DNA from: an uncultured Latescibacterota bacterium
GTDB taxonomy: Bacteria; Latescibacterota; UBA2968; UBA8231
Reading direction: 5' to 3'
Assembly: GCA_958295495.1 (NCBI GenBank)
Contig: OY282352.1
Span: 3,598,548-3,662,547, forward strand
Length of the DNA stretch: 64,000 nucleotides
Of this stretch, positions 50,785 through 59,543 are shown piece by piece. The notes beneath the pieces are model-generated. The model did no database searches and was not told where the DNA came from. It saw only the letters and a list, made by a program, of their open reading frames with translations. Numbering within the stretch: position 1 is the stretch's first letter; each line of letters starts with the position of its first letter. Position numbers and translations under genes: made by a program.

Positions 50785-52917
50785 TCACGGCAGTCTCGTC
50801 GTCTTCTTGGCTTGTATCTGCCCATCCATCTCAACCTTATAGACATACACGCCCGCGGCCACTTCCTTGCCCTCCTCGTCGCGGCCATCCCAAGTAAAAC
50901 GATGCGGCCCCGCCTCCAGCGGCCCGTCCCACACCTGCCGCACCCGACGACCCAACACATCGTACACCGTCAGCGACACCCCCGCCGCGTCTGTCGCCAA
51001 ATCGAGGGGAATTACCACTTGGGGATTGAATGGATTGGGATAGCTGTCGCCCAGCCGATGTTGCACCGGCCGCGCATCCGCTGGCGTCAGCACAGCCGTC
51101 ATCTGCTCGCCCAGCGAACTCTTGAGCAGATGCACCCCACCCAAGATCGGATCCAACACGACCAAGTCCACATCGCCGTCCCCATCCATATCCCCCGACA
51201 GCACGGTGGTCGCCCGGCCCTCCAGCCGATACCGCTCCCCGGCTTGGGTAGGACGGACACTGCCGCCCCATTCGACGAACACCCCAAAGCCCGAAGCGCG
51301 ATCCCCGCCGATAAACACCCAGTCTTCTACCCCATCGGCGTTGAGGTCGCGCATCGCCACGGGCGAGAGCCGAAACAGCCGCTCATCGTACAGCACCGCC
51401 GCTTCTACCCGATCCCCGGTGCTCTTTTGCTGCAAGGCCAGCCCCTTGCTGCCTACCAGCGCTTCAAAGATGAGCTCCGTGAGAAAATCCACCTGCCCAT
51501 CGCCATCAAAATCGCCCACCCCCAATCGCTGCTTCCGCTCATCGAATTCAAAGACCTCGCCTTTTTGCGGATCCTCGCCCAAGGTTCCCAGAATCCACGT
51601 GTTCGCCTGACCAGCGATTGGGAGCCACAACATGTCGAGTGCGCCATCGCCGGTAAAGTCGCCGATGGTGCCGGGCGAATGCCTTTCGGCCCTCCCTACC
51701 TCCTCGGCGGTCCACACGCCCTGTGCTACATCCCAGACCTCTAACAGGCTGCCCTCCAACGTCGTCCTCCCGACAAATAATTCGACCCGGCCATCCCCAT
51801 CCCAATCCGCCACATCCCCGAGCCATCTATCTTTAATCTGCACAAGCACCTCGACTTGGAGTTCCGCATCGATAGACCAAACCTCTGTTACATTCTTCCC
51901 ATTATTGCTTATAGATAGCACGATTTCGTCTTGCCCATCACCCGTCAAATCAGCACCCAGCATCTCTGCGCCCACCCATGAGAGGGTTGTGCGGCCAGAT
52001 GCCGCATCGGTACCAACGAGCTCCTCTAGGCGCCTCAGTTCCAAGGCCCCTTGCCCGTCATTGAGACCCATGAGCCAGCCCGACGTAAAAACCCTCCCCT
52101 GATGGGACCTCCAGAGAGCGAACAGGTCTAAGTCGCCATCGCCATCCAAGTCCGTCAACACGCCCACGCCGGGCGTCCCCCTTACTTGAGGCTCTCCTAT
52201 GCCCGACGCCATCGGATAGAACACCGGCGGGGCAAAAACGCCAGCCTCAGTCCAGCGCAAATAGTCCACGTCAGGAGGGGCTAATTCCCCCTGTAATTGC
52301 TCTTCCACGCCGGTCAACTCGATCCAGTCGATCTCAAACCACTTGACTAGCTCGCCCGCCCGAGAGGCTTCCGCTCCCTCCAAGACAAAACTGAGCTGAA
52401 TATCTTTTAACAGACCGTCCCATATCGTCTCGTCTTGAGGCCCCAAGTCAATCACCACTTCCTGCCACTCGGTGGTATAGACCATGGGTTGGTAGGGAAG
52501 GACAAACTGGGCTTCAGAAAAATCTTCTATATTCAACCCAGTGTTGTGCTCGTTGGTCCAAGCGAGCGAAAAACTACCTTCCGTAGGGTGGTCATGGACG
52601 GTGCGGAACCGGATGCGGACGTGGTCGAACAGACCCGAATCGTACCCGATAGTAGGAGAAACCAATTCGGCAGAAGAAGTCACGGAGATACTCGCCGAGC
52701 TATAATAGCTTTTGGTGACATAGGGATCGACCGTGATTCTCCACACCCCGTCTTCGACCACACTTGGAAACAGGTACAATTCACGCGTACCTCCCCATAT
52801 AGCAGCTTCTTTGGCGGACCACCCTTGTGTCGTCCCGTCGTCAAAATCCCACTGGATCGCCGCGGCGGAACTGCCCAATAGCACGACGCCTGCAACAACG
52901 GCCAATAGCAACATCAT
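50785..52917 (-). CDS. Secreted FG-GAP/VCBS-repeat protein with C-terminal FlgD-Ig module
   Basis: The product has 710 residues. A signal peptide (LLLAVVAGVVLLGSSAAA) is followed by a lectin-like region (about 20-200) and many FG-GAP/VCBS-type repeats with DxDxDG calcium loops: DLDGDGDLDLF, DLTGDGQDEIV, DWDGDGRVELF, DFTGDGALDML, DFDGDGQVDF and DMDGDGDVDLV, a propeller of about six blades. The end is DSYPNPFNPQVVIPLDL to AAGVYVYKVEMDG, a FlgD-Ig module. It is probably surface-exposed or released and calcium dependent. AGGAGA precedes the ATG. The small Cys-rich gene is the next upstream on this strand. Confidence 0.82.
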   Translation of the reverse strand: MMLLLAVVAGVVLLGSSAAAIQWDFDDGTTQGWSAKEAAIWGGTRELYLFPSVVEDGVWRITVDPYVTKSYYSSASISVTSSAELVSPTIGYDSGLFDHVRIRFRTVHDHPTEGSFSLAWTNEHNTGLNIEDFSEAQFVLPYQPMVYTTEWQEVVIDLGPQDETIWDGLLKDIQLSFVLEGAEASRAGELVKWFEIDWIELTGVEEQLQGELAPPDVDYLRWTEAGVFAPPVFYPMASGIGEPQVRGTPGVGVLTDLDGDGDLDLFALWRSHQGRVFTSGWLMGLNDGQGALELRRLEELVGTDAASGRTTLSWVGAEMLGADLTGDGQDEIVLSISNNGKNVTEVWSIDAELQVEVLVQIKDRWLGDVADWDGDGRVELFVGRTTLEGSLLEVWDVAQGVWTAEEVGRAERHSPGTIGDFTGDGALDMLWLPIAGQANTWILGTLGEDPQKGEVFEFDERKQRLGVGDFDGDGQVDFLTELIFEALVGSKGLALQQKSTGDRVEAAVLYDERLFRLSPVAMRDLNADGVEDWVFIGGDRASGFGVFVEWGGSVRPTQAGERYRLEGRATTVLSGDMDGDGDVDLVVLDPILGGVHLLKSSLGEQMTAVLTPADARPVQHRLGDSYPNPFNPQVVIPLDLATDAAGVSLTVYDVLGRRVRQVWDGPLEAGPHRFTWDGRDEEGKEVAAGVYVYKVEMDGQIQAKKTTRLP

Positions 52918-52968
52918 AGTCCATCTCCTTTCCGAAATTCCGACTGATAACCTCTCTAGGCAGTTGAG

Positions 52969-53009
52969 AAGAGGGCTAGCTCGATCGCTACAATTAAGCT
53001 AGCCCTCTT
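52969..53009. repeat. 13-base perfect inverted repeat between the Cys-rich and FG-GAP genes
   Basis: AAGAGGGCTAGCT and AGCTAGCCCTCTT are separated by 15 bases. On the minus strand it lies after the stop of the Cys-rich gene and 52 bases before the FG-GAP start. There is no T-run after it, so an attenuator, RNA-stability hairpin or operator is more likely than a simple terminator. Confidence 0.6.
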
Positions 53010-53061
53010 AGCACCTTAGCCGGAGAAATAGCCTCATAGCTATGTCAGTAGCTAATGGCTC

Positions 53062-53346
53062 TTAGGGGGTGTAAAAACAATATTCTGGCGAAGAACTGCG
53101 CTTGCACTCACGGTCCAGCTCATACACGCAGCACCGGGTCGGATAATATTTCGTGCAGTGTGTGGGATACATGTAGGCGCACTCAGTCACAGTACCCGGA
53201 CAATTAGGGGGTGCAGCTTCCGCTTCCTCTGCCCCGATCAGAATGGCGACCCCCGTGAGGGCGCTGATGACCCACCCCAGCCCCAACCCCTGCCGAGCCG
53301 GCACCAACCCGCTCGACGACGTGAAGAATTCCCGCAAGCTCTGCAT
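53062..53346 (-). CDS. Small secreted cysteine-rich protein
   Basis: The 94-residue product has a polar start, a hydrophobic helix (LGWVISALTGVAILIG) and a possible cleavage after AEEAEAA. The mature part, about 45 residues from PPNC, has seven cysteines (C, C, C, CC, C, C) with many Tyr and Pro residues, suggesting disulfide bonds outside the cytoplasm. GGAGAAG lies upstream of the ATG. I do not recognise a family. It precedes the FG-GAP/FlgD-Ig gene on the same strand, separated by a hairpin. Possible roles are a toxin-like peptide, a small surface protein or a modified-peptide precursor; none is shown. Confidence 0.6.
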   Translation of the reverse strand: MQSLREFFTSSSGLVPARQGLGLGWVISALTGVAILIGAEEAEAAPPNCPGTVTECAYMYPTHCTKYYPTRCCVYELDRECKRSSSPEYCFYTP

Positions 53347-53524
53347 GATTCTCTTCTCCTAAGTAAGTCCAGTACGTCCGCGACCCACTGCCGCTACGCG
53401 ACTGGAAGTGAGGGTTGAAAAACGACCGAGACGAGTTCGTATCCCCTCCTTTCTTTCTCATTGGCCTCGGTTCTACGGATTATATATGTAGGCAAGTTGC
53501 GTGCCAAAAAGCAGGACACGCACA

Positions 53525-53555
53525 AAAAAATCCTTTAGGATTACCCTAAAGGATT
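53525..53555 (-). terminator. Rho-independent terminator for the minus strand
   Basis: AATCCTTTAGG and CCTAAAGGATT form a perfect 11-base stem with a five-base loop. On the minus strand the stem is followed by seven T. It would end transcripts from the truncated oxidase and glycosyltransferase genes at higher coordinates. Confidence 0.82.
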
Positions 53556-53638
53556 GAGAAATATAGGAGTTATAAAAGTGTAATTTCTCTTTTATAGGCC
53601 TTGCATTTGCTCTGGGTTCAATGGGGGAACATGTTTTT

Positions 53639-53694
53639 TCGTATTAAATACGACTTTTTTCGTATTAAATACGATTAAATACGACTTTATACGA
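53639..53694. repeat. Twin TCGTATTAAATACGA palindromes and decayed copies
   Basis: The 15-base palindrome occurs at 53639-53653 and 53660-53674, 21 bases apart (two helical turns). Shorter pieces (TTAAATACGACTTT, TATACGACTTTT) follow. It reads like two protein-binding sites or a short tandem repeat and replaces the 3' part of the oxidase gene beside it. Confidence 0.6.
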
Positions 53695-53994
53695 CTTTTC
53701 ATCCACGGCGCGGGCGTCGGTGGGCCGCGTCAGCACTTGGTCCGACCGCCCCAACTCCGCGATGAGCGTCATCACATGGACGTCGTTGGTGAACCAGTAG
53801 TGGTAGAACTTCTCGAGCCGCGTGCCGCCGGCGGGAAAGCTGCCGGCGAGGCCGCCGATTTCGGCGTCGCACTCCAGCACCGTGGCGCGGACGCCGCGCC
53901 GGCCCAGTTCGTAGGCTGCGACCAAGCCGCAGAAGCCGCCGCCGATCACCACGACGTGGGGCCGGGAGACGCCGGCCATCGTCCGGCTACTCAT
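53665..53994 (-). pseudogene. Truncated FAD-dependent oxidase (amine oxidase/protoporphyrinogen oxidase type)
   Basis: The fragment has the FAD-binding N-terminus VVVIGGGFCGLVAAYELGRRG, then LECDAEIGGLAGSFPAG and FYHYWFTNDVHVMTLIAELG. A normal protein has over 400 residues; here the frame runs for 109 codons and the last ten come from the palindrome repeat. The missing part is not found in the window. The start overlaps the glycosyltransferase stop by eight bases. Such flavin oxidases often accompany glycosyltransferases in polysaccharide loci. Confidence 0.75.
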
Positions 53995-55930
53995 CGAAGC
54001 GAATTCCCCCTTCCCAGAGGTTTGTGTAGGAGCCGTCCTCGTTGCCGAGGTACTGGCCGGTGCGGATGCTGGCGATGGCGTAGTCGGGAAGTTTTCGCCG
54101 AGCGCCGCACCCCTCGTTCGACGAAAAGCTGTAGTTACGGAAGCGGAAGTCGAGGTTGTCGAAGCCGTTCCGCTTGCGATGGTCGGGGAGGTCGTTCACG
54201 TCAACAGGGATGATGTACAGGAAGAAGGTTTTCTGCACGTCCTCTGCGCCGCACGGCTCCTTGACATAGATCAGCATGTTCTCGCTGAGATAGACGTCGA
54301 AGGTGGAGCGGATTGACGGCTTACGAGGTAAGATTGCCTTGGTAGCGTAGCGATCTATCAAGGGTTCCGTATCTTCAATCAGATAAACGTCGTGGGATCC
54401 GCCAGACACGACCTGCTCAACCGAAAGCCCGGACATATCCGGTGCCCAAGAAGTAACAAACCAGATTCTTCCGTTTACGATACCGAGCAGGTAGGCCAAG
54501 TCAGCCATCTCACGGAGACACGAATTGGAGGAGGAGCGCCCGCACCAACCAGAGGTCCCATAGTGGTAATTGGCCGGTCTTTCTTCATTTCCTTGATAGA
54601 ACTGCATGGCCGGGACTGACCCCCAGCCTGCGTAAACCATGTCCTCTTCCTGCACCCGTTCTTCCAGTACGGCAAGAACGGATTTGATGTTTTCAAGTGT
54701 CTGGTACGGACTGTCCTGCCGCATCGCGCTCACCCCGGCAAGCACCGTCGTGCCGGCTATCGCAACGAGCAAGGCTGGCATCGTCCCCCCCCCCCGCGTG
54801 AGCGAGGACAGACAACTGGCGGTCCAATGAAACGCGACGCCGACCGCTAGGAAAACAATCGGACCTATATAGATACTTTGGCGAATGCCCCCAAGCGGAT
54901 ATATGCCCAGCACGGCCGCACCGATGGAAACTGCAATGCAAAAGGAAAATAAAACTGCGATGGCACTGGCTTGAAACTTTCTGAGGAATGCTACGACCAA
55001 GAAGATCGCGAATGCGGGAAGCGCCGCTATCGCCACAACCTCCGGCAAATGATACGTCAATAAACTCCAAATCCCATCAATCGAAAACTCAAAGATTGAG
55101 GGCGCATCCCAATTTCCCTGATAGTAATACGCCGATAAATAGCCATCCGAGGCGAAGTCCGGGTGAGACCATTGAGGGCGTGCAGTCACCAGCCAACTAA
55201 CGGTACTCCCCGCCAGGAAGAACCCACAAGGCGCGGCCAAGTTTAGGCGTCGTTTCAGCCAATCCCCAATCCGGCCAGGGTAGGCACTCCGCCTTTCCTG
55301 TGCAGAGACGCGTGGGGCGACGGCGGCGGCACCAATGACAGCAACGCCGAACAGCACTAGGCCGTACTGCACCAACGGGGCGACGAACAGGGCCGCGCAG
55401 AGCAAGGCTTTCTTGCTATCCCGCAGATACCACAGCAGTCCCGCGATCATCAGCACGGCCACCAGCGCGTCGATGGAGTATTCCCGCGCATCCTGCGCGT
55501 GCCGGATTGCTTCGACGGAAAGCGTGGCGAGCAACCCCGCCAGAAACGCGGCTTCCCGAGCAACCTCGAGGCGCGGCAGCAGAAAGAGCAGAGCCGCCAC
55601 GGTCAGAACGCTGGCCGTCGCCGGAAGAACGCGGACGCTGAAGGGTGTGCTCTCGACTTGCTGGACTGCCCACAGTGCCAAGGGGTACAGGATCGGAGAG
55701 GAGTTACCGTAACGAGTACCGGTGATGACCTTCCGGAGCGCCTCTCTCGTCGAAATATTGGCCGCTGCCGCTTCGTCATGCCGTAGAGACTTCTCCGACA
55801 GGTCATGGAAGCGCAGCCCCGCCGCGACGACGAGCAAGACGACGCAGGCCGCGTAGTACAGACGCGCCTTGCGGTCGCGGCTGAAACGGACGATGCGCCG
55901 GGCTACGGTGCGCATTTCCATGGCTTGCAT
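53987..55930 (-). CDS. Membrane glycosyltransferase (GT-C, GT39/ArnT-like) with C-terminal shared domain
   Basis: The product has 647 residues. GAGGGAA upstream supports the start at 55930. About ten or eleven hydrophobic helices form the N-terminal 450 residues. The first periplasmic loop holds SEKSLRHDEAA, the acidic motif of dolichyl- or undecaprenyl-phosphate-sugar transferases. The last about 110 residues (FDVYLSENMLIYVKEPC, GFDNLDFRFRNYSF, AIASIRTGQY) form an extracytoplasmic domain also present in the next gene and as a fragment between them. It probably adds a sugar to a lipid, protein or polymer outside the membrane. The truncated oxidase overlaps its end. Confidence 0.78.
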   Translation of the reverse strand: MQAMEMRTVARRIVRFSRDRKARLYYAACVVLLVVAAGLRFHDLSEKSLRHDEAAAANISTREALRKVITGTRYGNSSPILYPLALWAVQQVESTPFSVRVLPATASVLTVAALLFLLPRLEVAREAAFLAGLLATLSVEAIRHAQDAREYSIDALVAVLMIAGLLWYLRDSKKALLCAALFVAPLVQYGLVLFGVAVIGAAAVAPRVSAQERRSAYPGRIGDWLKRRLNLAAPCGFFLAGSTVSWLVTARPQWSHPDFASDGYLSAYYYQGNWDAPSIFEFSIDGIWSLLTYHLPEVVAIAALPAFAIFLVVAFLRKFQASAIAVLFSFCIAVSIGAAVLGIYPLGGIRQSIYIGPIVFLAVGVAFHWTASCLSSLTRGGGTMPALLVAIAGTTVLAGVSAMRQDSPYQTLENIKSVLAVLEERVQEEDMVYAGWGSVPAMQFYQGNEERPANYHYGTSGWCGRSSSNSCLREMADLAYLLGIVNGRIWFVTSWAPDMSGLSVEQVVSGGSHDVYLIEDTEPLIDRYATKAILPRKPSIRSTFDVYLSENMLIYVKEPCGAEDVQKTFFLYIIPVDVNDLPDHRKRNGFDNLDFRFRNYSFSSNEGCGARRKLPDYAIASIRTGQYLGNEDGSYTNLWEGGIRFDE

Positions 55931-55940
55931 GGGGATTCCC

Positions 55941-56104
55941 TCAAGAGTCGCTCGGATTGGTCGCGTCGCGGAAGTGCGGGTGCGGCGGGCGGCTCGTAGA
56001 GAGAGCCGGTCTCTCGCCGCGCCCGTCGAAATCGAAGTCCAAGTTGTCAAAGCCGTATTGCTTGCGATGGCCGGGGAGGTACACAGCGTACCTGGAACGA
56101 ATGC
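55941..56104 (-). pseudogene. Fragment of the shared C-terminal GT domain
   Basis: The minus strand reads VYLPGHRKQYGFDNLDFDFD, matching LPDHRKRNGFDNLDFRF of the downstream glycosyltransferase, then drifts to a stop at 55941. It is a short, isolated third copy of the domain, left between the two glycosyltransferase genes, and implies that another gene of the same type was lost here. Confidence 0.65.
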
Positions 56105-56194
56105 TGCGGTCCGCTTCGGAAGCGCCCGCCGCGCCCCTTCCGTTGCCCGGCGTCGCGAGCGTGGGGTACTTGGCCCGGCAGAGGCGGGCCACCA

Positions 56195-58084
56195 TCACTC
56201 CCGATTCACCCTGATCATGCGACCGGCCTCGTCGAACAGTATCTCCACCATCCAGCCCTCCTCGCCTTGCCGCCGCTGGCCGGTCCTGATTGCGGCGACG
56301 GCACCTCCCGGCAGCCCGCGAAGCGCACCGCAGGCGTCTCCCATGCTGCGCATTTCAACCACGCTCTCCTCGGCAGGAGCATCGGACCGGATCACTTCCA
56401 GAACTACCGATTCAAGATCGTCCCGACGACAGTGTTCCTTGACATAGACGAGCTGCCTCTCCTTCCCGTTCAGATACACATCGAAGCCGGCGCGGACGAC
56501 GGGTTCGGCCTTCTCGCGGCGCGGGCCGGCATCGGCCTTCCGCAGCAGCCATCGGAGCAGATCGGGGATCTCGGGCGCGAGGATCTCGGGCTGTATACGG
56601 ATCGGCAATGCGAACGTCGTGTACCCGGAGCGTTCGTACCGGAACGCAATATCGTCCCTGATGGCCCGCGCCAATTCAATGTATGGGGTGAGTGCGCCGA
56701 CGCACAACACTATGATCACGCCCGCGAGGGCGAAACGGCGGAAATTCGGCCCGGCGCGCGCAATCTCCCGTCCATCCCGTGCGATGATGTCCGCGCAGTA
56801 GTAGCAGAGCACCAGGAGGGCGGGCATCCCTCCCCGCATCAGGAGGTCGTTATACTGCGAGAAAAACACATAGGGAAGCAACAACAGCGTCGCCACACCG
56901 GCCACGAAGAAGGGCTCCCGGCGCAGCTCGGGCCGCAGCACCCGCAGCAGCAAGGCCAGCGCCCCGAACTCGGTCAGGCAGAACACCAGGATCTTCAGCG
57001 CCAGCAGGACTGCGTTGTGCCGCTGCCACATCCAACCCCGAGGGAAGTCCAGCGAGCCGGACATCAGATAGAGCGCGACCAGAGCGGCCAGCGGCCCCGC
57101 CAGACACAGATTGGGCCAACACAGAAAGGGGCGCGGGCCGTTTTCCCACAGCAGGATCGCGACCAGAGGCAGTAGGCCGATGGCGACGAACGCGGACCAG
57201 AAGGGCGCCGCCGCCAGTACGCCGCCGCTCACGGCCAGAAACCGGGGCCGACGGCGCAGATGCAGCAACAGCAAGGTGTACAGGCCAGCGGGAATGAAGT
57301 GCTGCGGCACCCACATCAGGCCGGTCATGTGCGACGACAACTGGATCGCGATCGACGAGTGGCGATCCCATTCGATGTGGCTGCACCTTATGGTCTCATC
57401 AAAGAAGCACACCCAATTGCCACGCAGGAAGTCCATGCCGCTGAAAAAGACGAAGATCGTCGCACCAGTCAACAACGCGCTCGGGCCGCGGAATCGCCGA
57501 ACGAACAGGAGCAGGACAAGCGCCACCCCGAGCCACGTCCAGAGCGGCACCGCCCAGTTCAACGCCGCCGGCCCTCCCACACGGGCGGCCAACCCCGGCA
57601 CCATGTACCAGCCGAGGTAGTAGCGCAGCAGAGGGCGCGCGACCGGATTGAACTCCGAAGGTAGATAATCCGAGAGCACGTCGGGGAGGAACACGGGCCA
57701 TGGTTGACGGCCCAGATCGAGCAACGTCGTGCGATGCTTGAGCCAACCGGCGTTCCACCCGTCGAACACCCCGCCGTTAGCCGTCAGCATCACCCAGCCC
57801 AACGCCAGCAGCGCGCAAGCGAAAACGGCTGGCCAGCGGGCCGCACCACGCCAGGAACCCGCCAGCGCCGGCCACAAGCCCGCCCCCAGCAAAGCGACCG
57901 CCGGCAGGCCGAGCCACCATTCGAACCACCCTGCCAGCCAGATGCAAACCGGCAGCATCAGGTAGAGGATGGCGAGCCGATGCGGCAGCGGAAGCCTGTC
58001 GCTCACCGGCGTTTCGGTTTGGAATGATGGATCACCGCCTCGGGCCAGCGGCCATATCCTCGCGCCTACTGAACTTTTTACCAT
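56195..58084 (-). CDS. Multi-pass membrane protein, GT-C-like, with C-terminal shared domain
   Basis: The product has about 629 residues with ten or more hydrophobic helices, beginning with LAILYLMLPVCIWLAGW. The extracytoplasmic loops contain NWVCFFDETIRCSHIEWDRH and WVPQHFIPAGLYTLLLLHL. The last about 100 residues (FDVYLNGKERQLVYVKEHC to AAIRTGQRRQGEEG) match the C-terminal domain of the neighbouring glycosyltransferase. A role in making cell-surface polysaccharide is inferred. The start is uncertain; an ATG at 58084 is used, though the frame is open to 58171. It is divergent from the exporter operon. Confidence 0.7.
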   Translation of the reverse strand: MVKSSVGARIWPLARGGDPSFQTETPVSDRLPLPHRLAILYLMLPVCIWLAGWFEWWLGLPAVALLGAGLWPALAGSWRGAARWPAVFACALLALGWVMLTANGGVFDGWNAGWLKHRTTLLDLGRQPWPVFLPDVLSDYLPSEFNPVARPLLRYYLGWYMVPGLAARVGGPAALNWAVPLWTWLGVALVLLLFVRRFRGPSALLTGATIFVFFSGMDFLRGNWVCFFDETIRCSHIEWDRHSSIAIQLSSHMTGLMWVPQHFIPAGLYTLLLLHLRRRPRFLAVSGGVLAAAPFWSAFVAIGLLPLVAILLWENGPRPFLCWPNLCLAGPLAALVALYLMSGSLDFPRGWMWQRHNAVLLALKILVFCLTEFGALALLLRVLRPELRREPFFVAGVATLLLLPYVFFSQYNDLLMRGGMPALLVLCYYCADIIARDGREIARAGPNFRRFALAGVIIVLCVGALTPYIELARAIRDDIAFRYERSGYTTFALPIRIQPEILAPEIPDLLRWLLRKADAGPRREKAEPVVRAGFDVYLNGKERQLVYVKEHCRRDDLESVVLEVIRSDAPAEESVVEMRSMGDACGALRGLPGGAVAAIRTGQRRQGEEGWMVEILFDEAGRMIRVNRE

Positions 58085-58195
58085 TTTCCCGTCCGTTCTC
58101 AAAAAGGCAAAACCCACTGCTCCGCGGCATGGCGACACCGAGCCCCTCTGCACGTCTTGACAAGGATACACTGCTACGTTTTTGTACCCAACGCC

Positions 58196-58861
58196 ATGTT
58201 AGCCGCCCGCACCCTCAAGACGGTGCTCGCGCCCGTCCTCGTCTTGCTTCCCTCCCCCAACCCAAGTGTTGTGCGCGATGTGGCCCGCGACATCGACGGC
58301 TTGCAACGCGCCGAGTGCGAATACCGGGGCATTGTGGCCCGCTTCGACGAACTCACCCGCGCCTATATCCTGCAAGTGTACGAAGGCGGCCAATTGCTCC
58401 GCTGGCAGGCCCAACCCAGCCCCTACAACCCCGAGACCGAGACCTTGGTCACCGCAGTCTTTACCGCAGCCGGCCCCAAGGCATCCGCTCCGGTGCCCGA
58501 GTTGGCCCACCTCCGCGCCCAGAGCGGGGCCGGCACTGGGGTCACTTGGCGTTACAGCAAGCTAGCCGTTGTGCGGGTCGCGCCCCACGGCGACTTGGCC
58601 CGCGACGCCATGGCCGTGTTTAGAGCCACGGTTGACGGCTTTGTCGAGCGCATGGTGTACGCGCCCGCCGGCGGCGTGCTGTACGCCGCTCCCGCTCCCA
58701 GCGCCCCGGTGCTGGCTCGCGTCGAGGCCGGCGCGGTCCTGCTCGTCGAGGAAGAGCGAGCAGGCTACGTGCGCGTGCGCCAGCCGCCCGCGGCTGCGGC
58801 CGGGTGGCTGGCGCGGGAGGAAGTGCGAGCGGTTGAGAAGGCCGATGGACGCAATCATTGA
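58196..58861 (+). CDS. Hypothetical exported protein with SH3-like C-terminus
   Basis: The 221-residue product starts at 58196 with a hydrophobic stretch ([14 protein letters not shown]) that may be a signal peptide or anchor. The middle (about 30-135) is a beta-rich region with [20 protein letters not shown]. The last about 60 residues ([42 protein letters not shown]) look like a bacterial SH3 domain. It overlaps the ABC transporter gene start by 17 bases and is the first gene of this unit, so it may be a periplasmic part of the exporter. No family name is known to me. Confidence 0.65.
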   Translation: MLAARTLKTVLAPVLVLLPSPNPSVVRDVARDIDGLQRAECEYRGIVARFDELTRAYILQVYEGGQLLRWQAQPSPYNPETETLVTAVFTAAGPKASAPVPELAHLRAQSGAGTGVTWRYSKLAVVRVAPHGDLARDAMAVFRATVDGFVERMVYAPAGGVLYAAPAPSAPVLARVEAGAVLLVEEERAGYVRVRQPPAAAAGWLAREEVRAVEKADGRNH

Positions 58862-59543
58862 AATACGCAACCTGACCAAGACCTACGACATGGGAGCCAC
58901 TGCGGTCCACGCTCTAAGCGGGGTGGACCTCTGCGTGGCCGCGGGCGAATACGTGGCCATCATGGGGCCATCCGGGTCGGGCAAGAGCACCCTACTCAAC
59001 ATCCTCGGCTGCCTCGACGTGCCCACCTCGGGCCACTACGCGCTCGGCAACGTCCTCGTCAGCGAGATGGCAGACGACGACTTAGCGCGGATCCGCAATC
59101 GGGAAATCGGCTTTGTCTTCCAAACCTTTAATCTCCTGCCTCGCGCCAATGCCTTGGGCAATGTCGAGTTGCCGCTGATTTACAGCGGCCTGCCGGCGCA
59201 CCAACGCCGCGAGCTAGCCGCCCGAGCCCTCGCGTCCGTGGGCTTGGCCGAGCGCATTGAGCACCGGCCCAATGAGCTGTCCGGCGGCCAGCGGCAGCGC
59301 GTGGCCATTGCTCGCGCCCTCGTCAACGAGCCCTCCATCATCCTCGCCGACGAGCCGACCGGTGCTCTCGACTCCCGCACCGGCGACGAAATCATGGACC
59401 TCTTCGACCAAATGCACACTGCGGGCAACACCATCCTCCTCGTGACGCACGAAGAGCACCTCGCCCGCCGCAGCCGCCGCATCGTCCGCTTCCGCGATGG
59501 CCGCATCGAAAGCGATGGCCCAACCGAGGAGGTCGTCCGGTGA
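58845..59543 (+). CDS. ABC transporter ATP-binding protein (MacB/LolD type)
   Basis: The 232-residue protein has all motifs of an ABC ATPase: Walker [10 protein letters not shown] (41-49), Q-loop VFQTFNLLP (91-99), signature LSGGQ (145-149), Walker B IILADEP (165-171), D-loop ALD and H-loop VTHE. It is closest to the LolD/MacB nucleotide-binding family. The ATG at 58845 matches the usual start (EIRNLTKTY); a longer frame is a shadow. The adaptor gene overlaps its stop. With the permease at 62106 it forms a tripartite exporter. Confidence 0.93.
   Translation: MDAIIEIRNLTKTYDMGATAVHALSGVDLCVAAGEYVAIMGPSGSGKSTLLNILGCLDVPTSGHYALGNVLVSEMADDDLARIRNREIGFVFQTFNLLPRANALGNVELPLIYSGLPAHQRRELAARALASVGLAERIEHRPNELSGGQRQRVAIARALVNEPSIILADEPTGALDSRTGDEIMDLFDQMHTAGNTILLVTHEEHLARRSRRIVRFRDGRIESDGPTEEVVR

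Noticed and set aside
50785-52917. Flagellar hook-capping protein (FlgD)
   Set aside because: Only the small Ig-like module resembles FlgD. These are secreted proteins with sorting-type C-termini and no flagellar genes nearby.
53639-53694. A CRISPR array
   Set aside because: There are only two full repeats and no spacers of constant length, and no cas gene occurs in the window.
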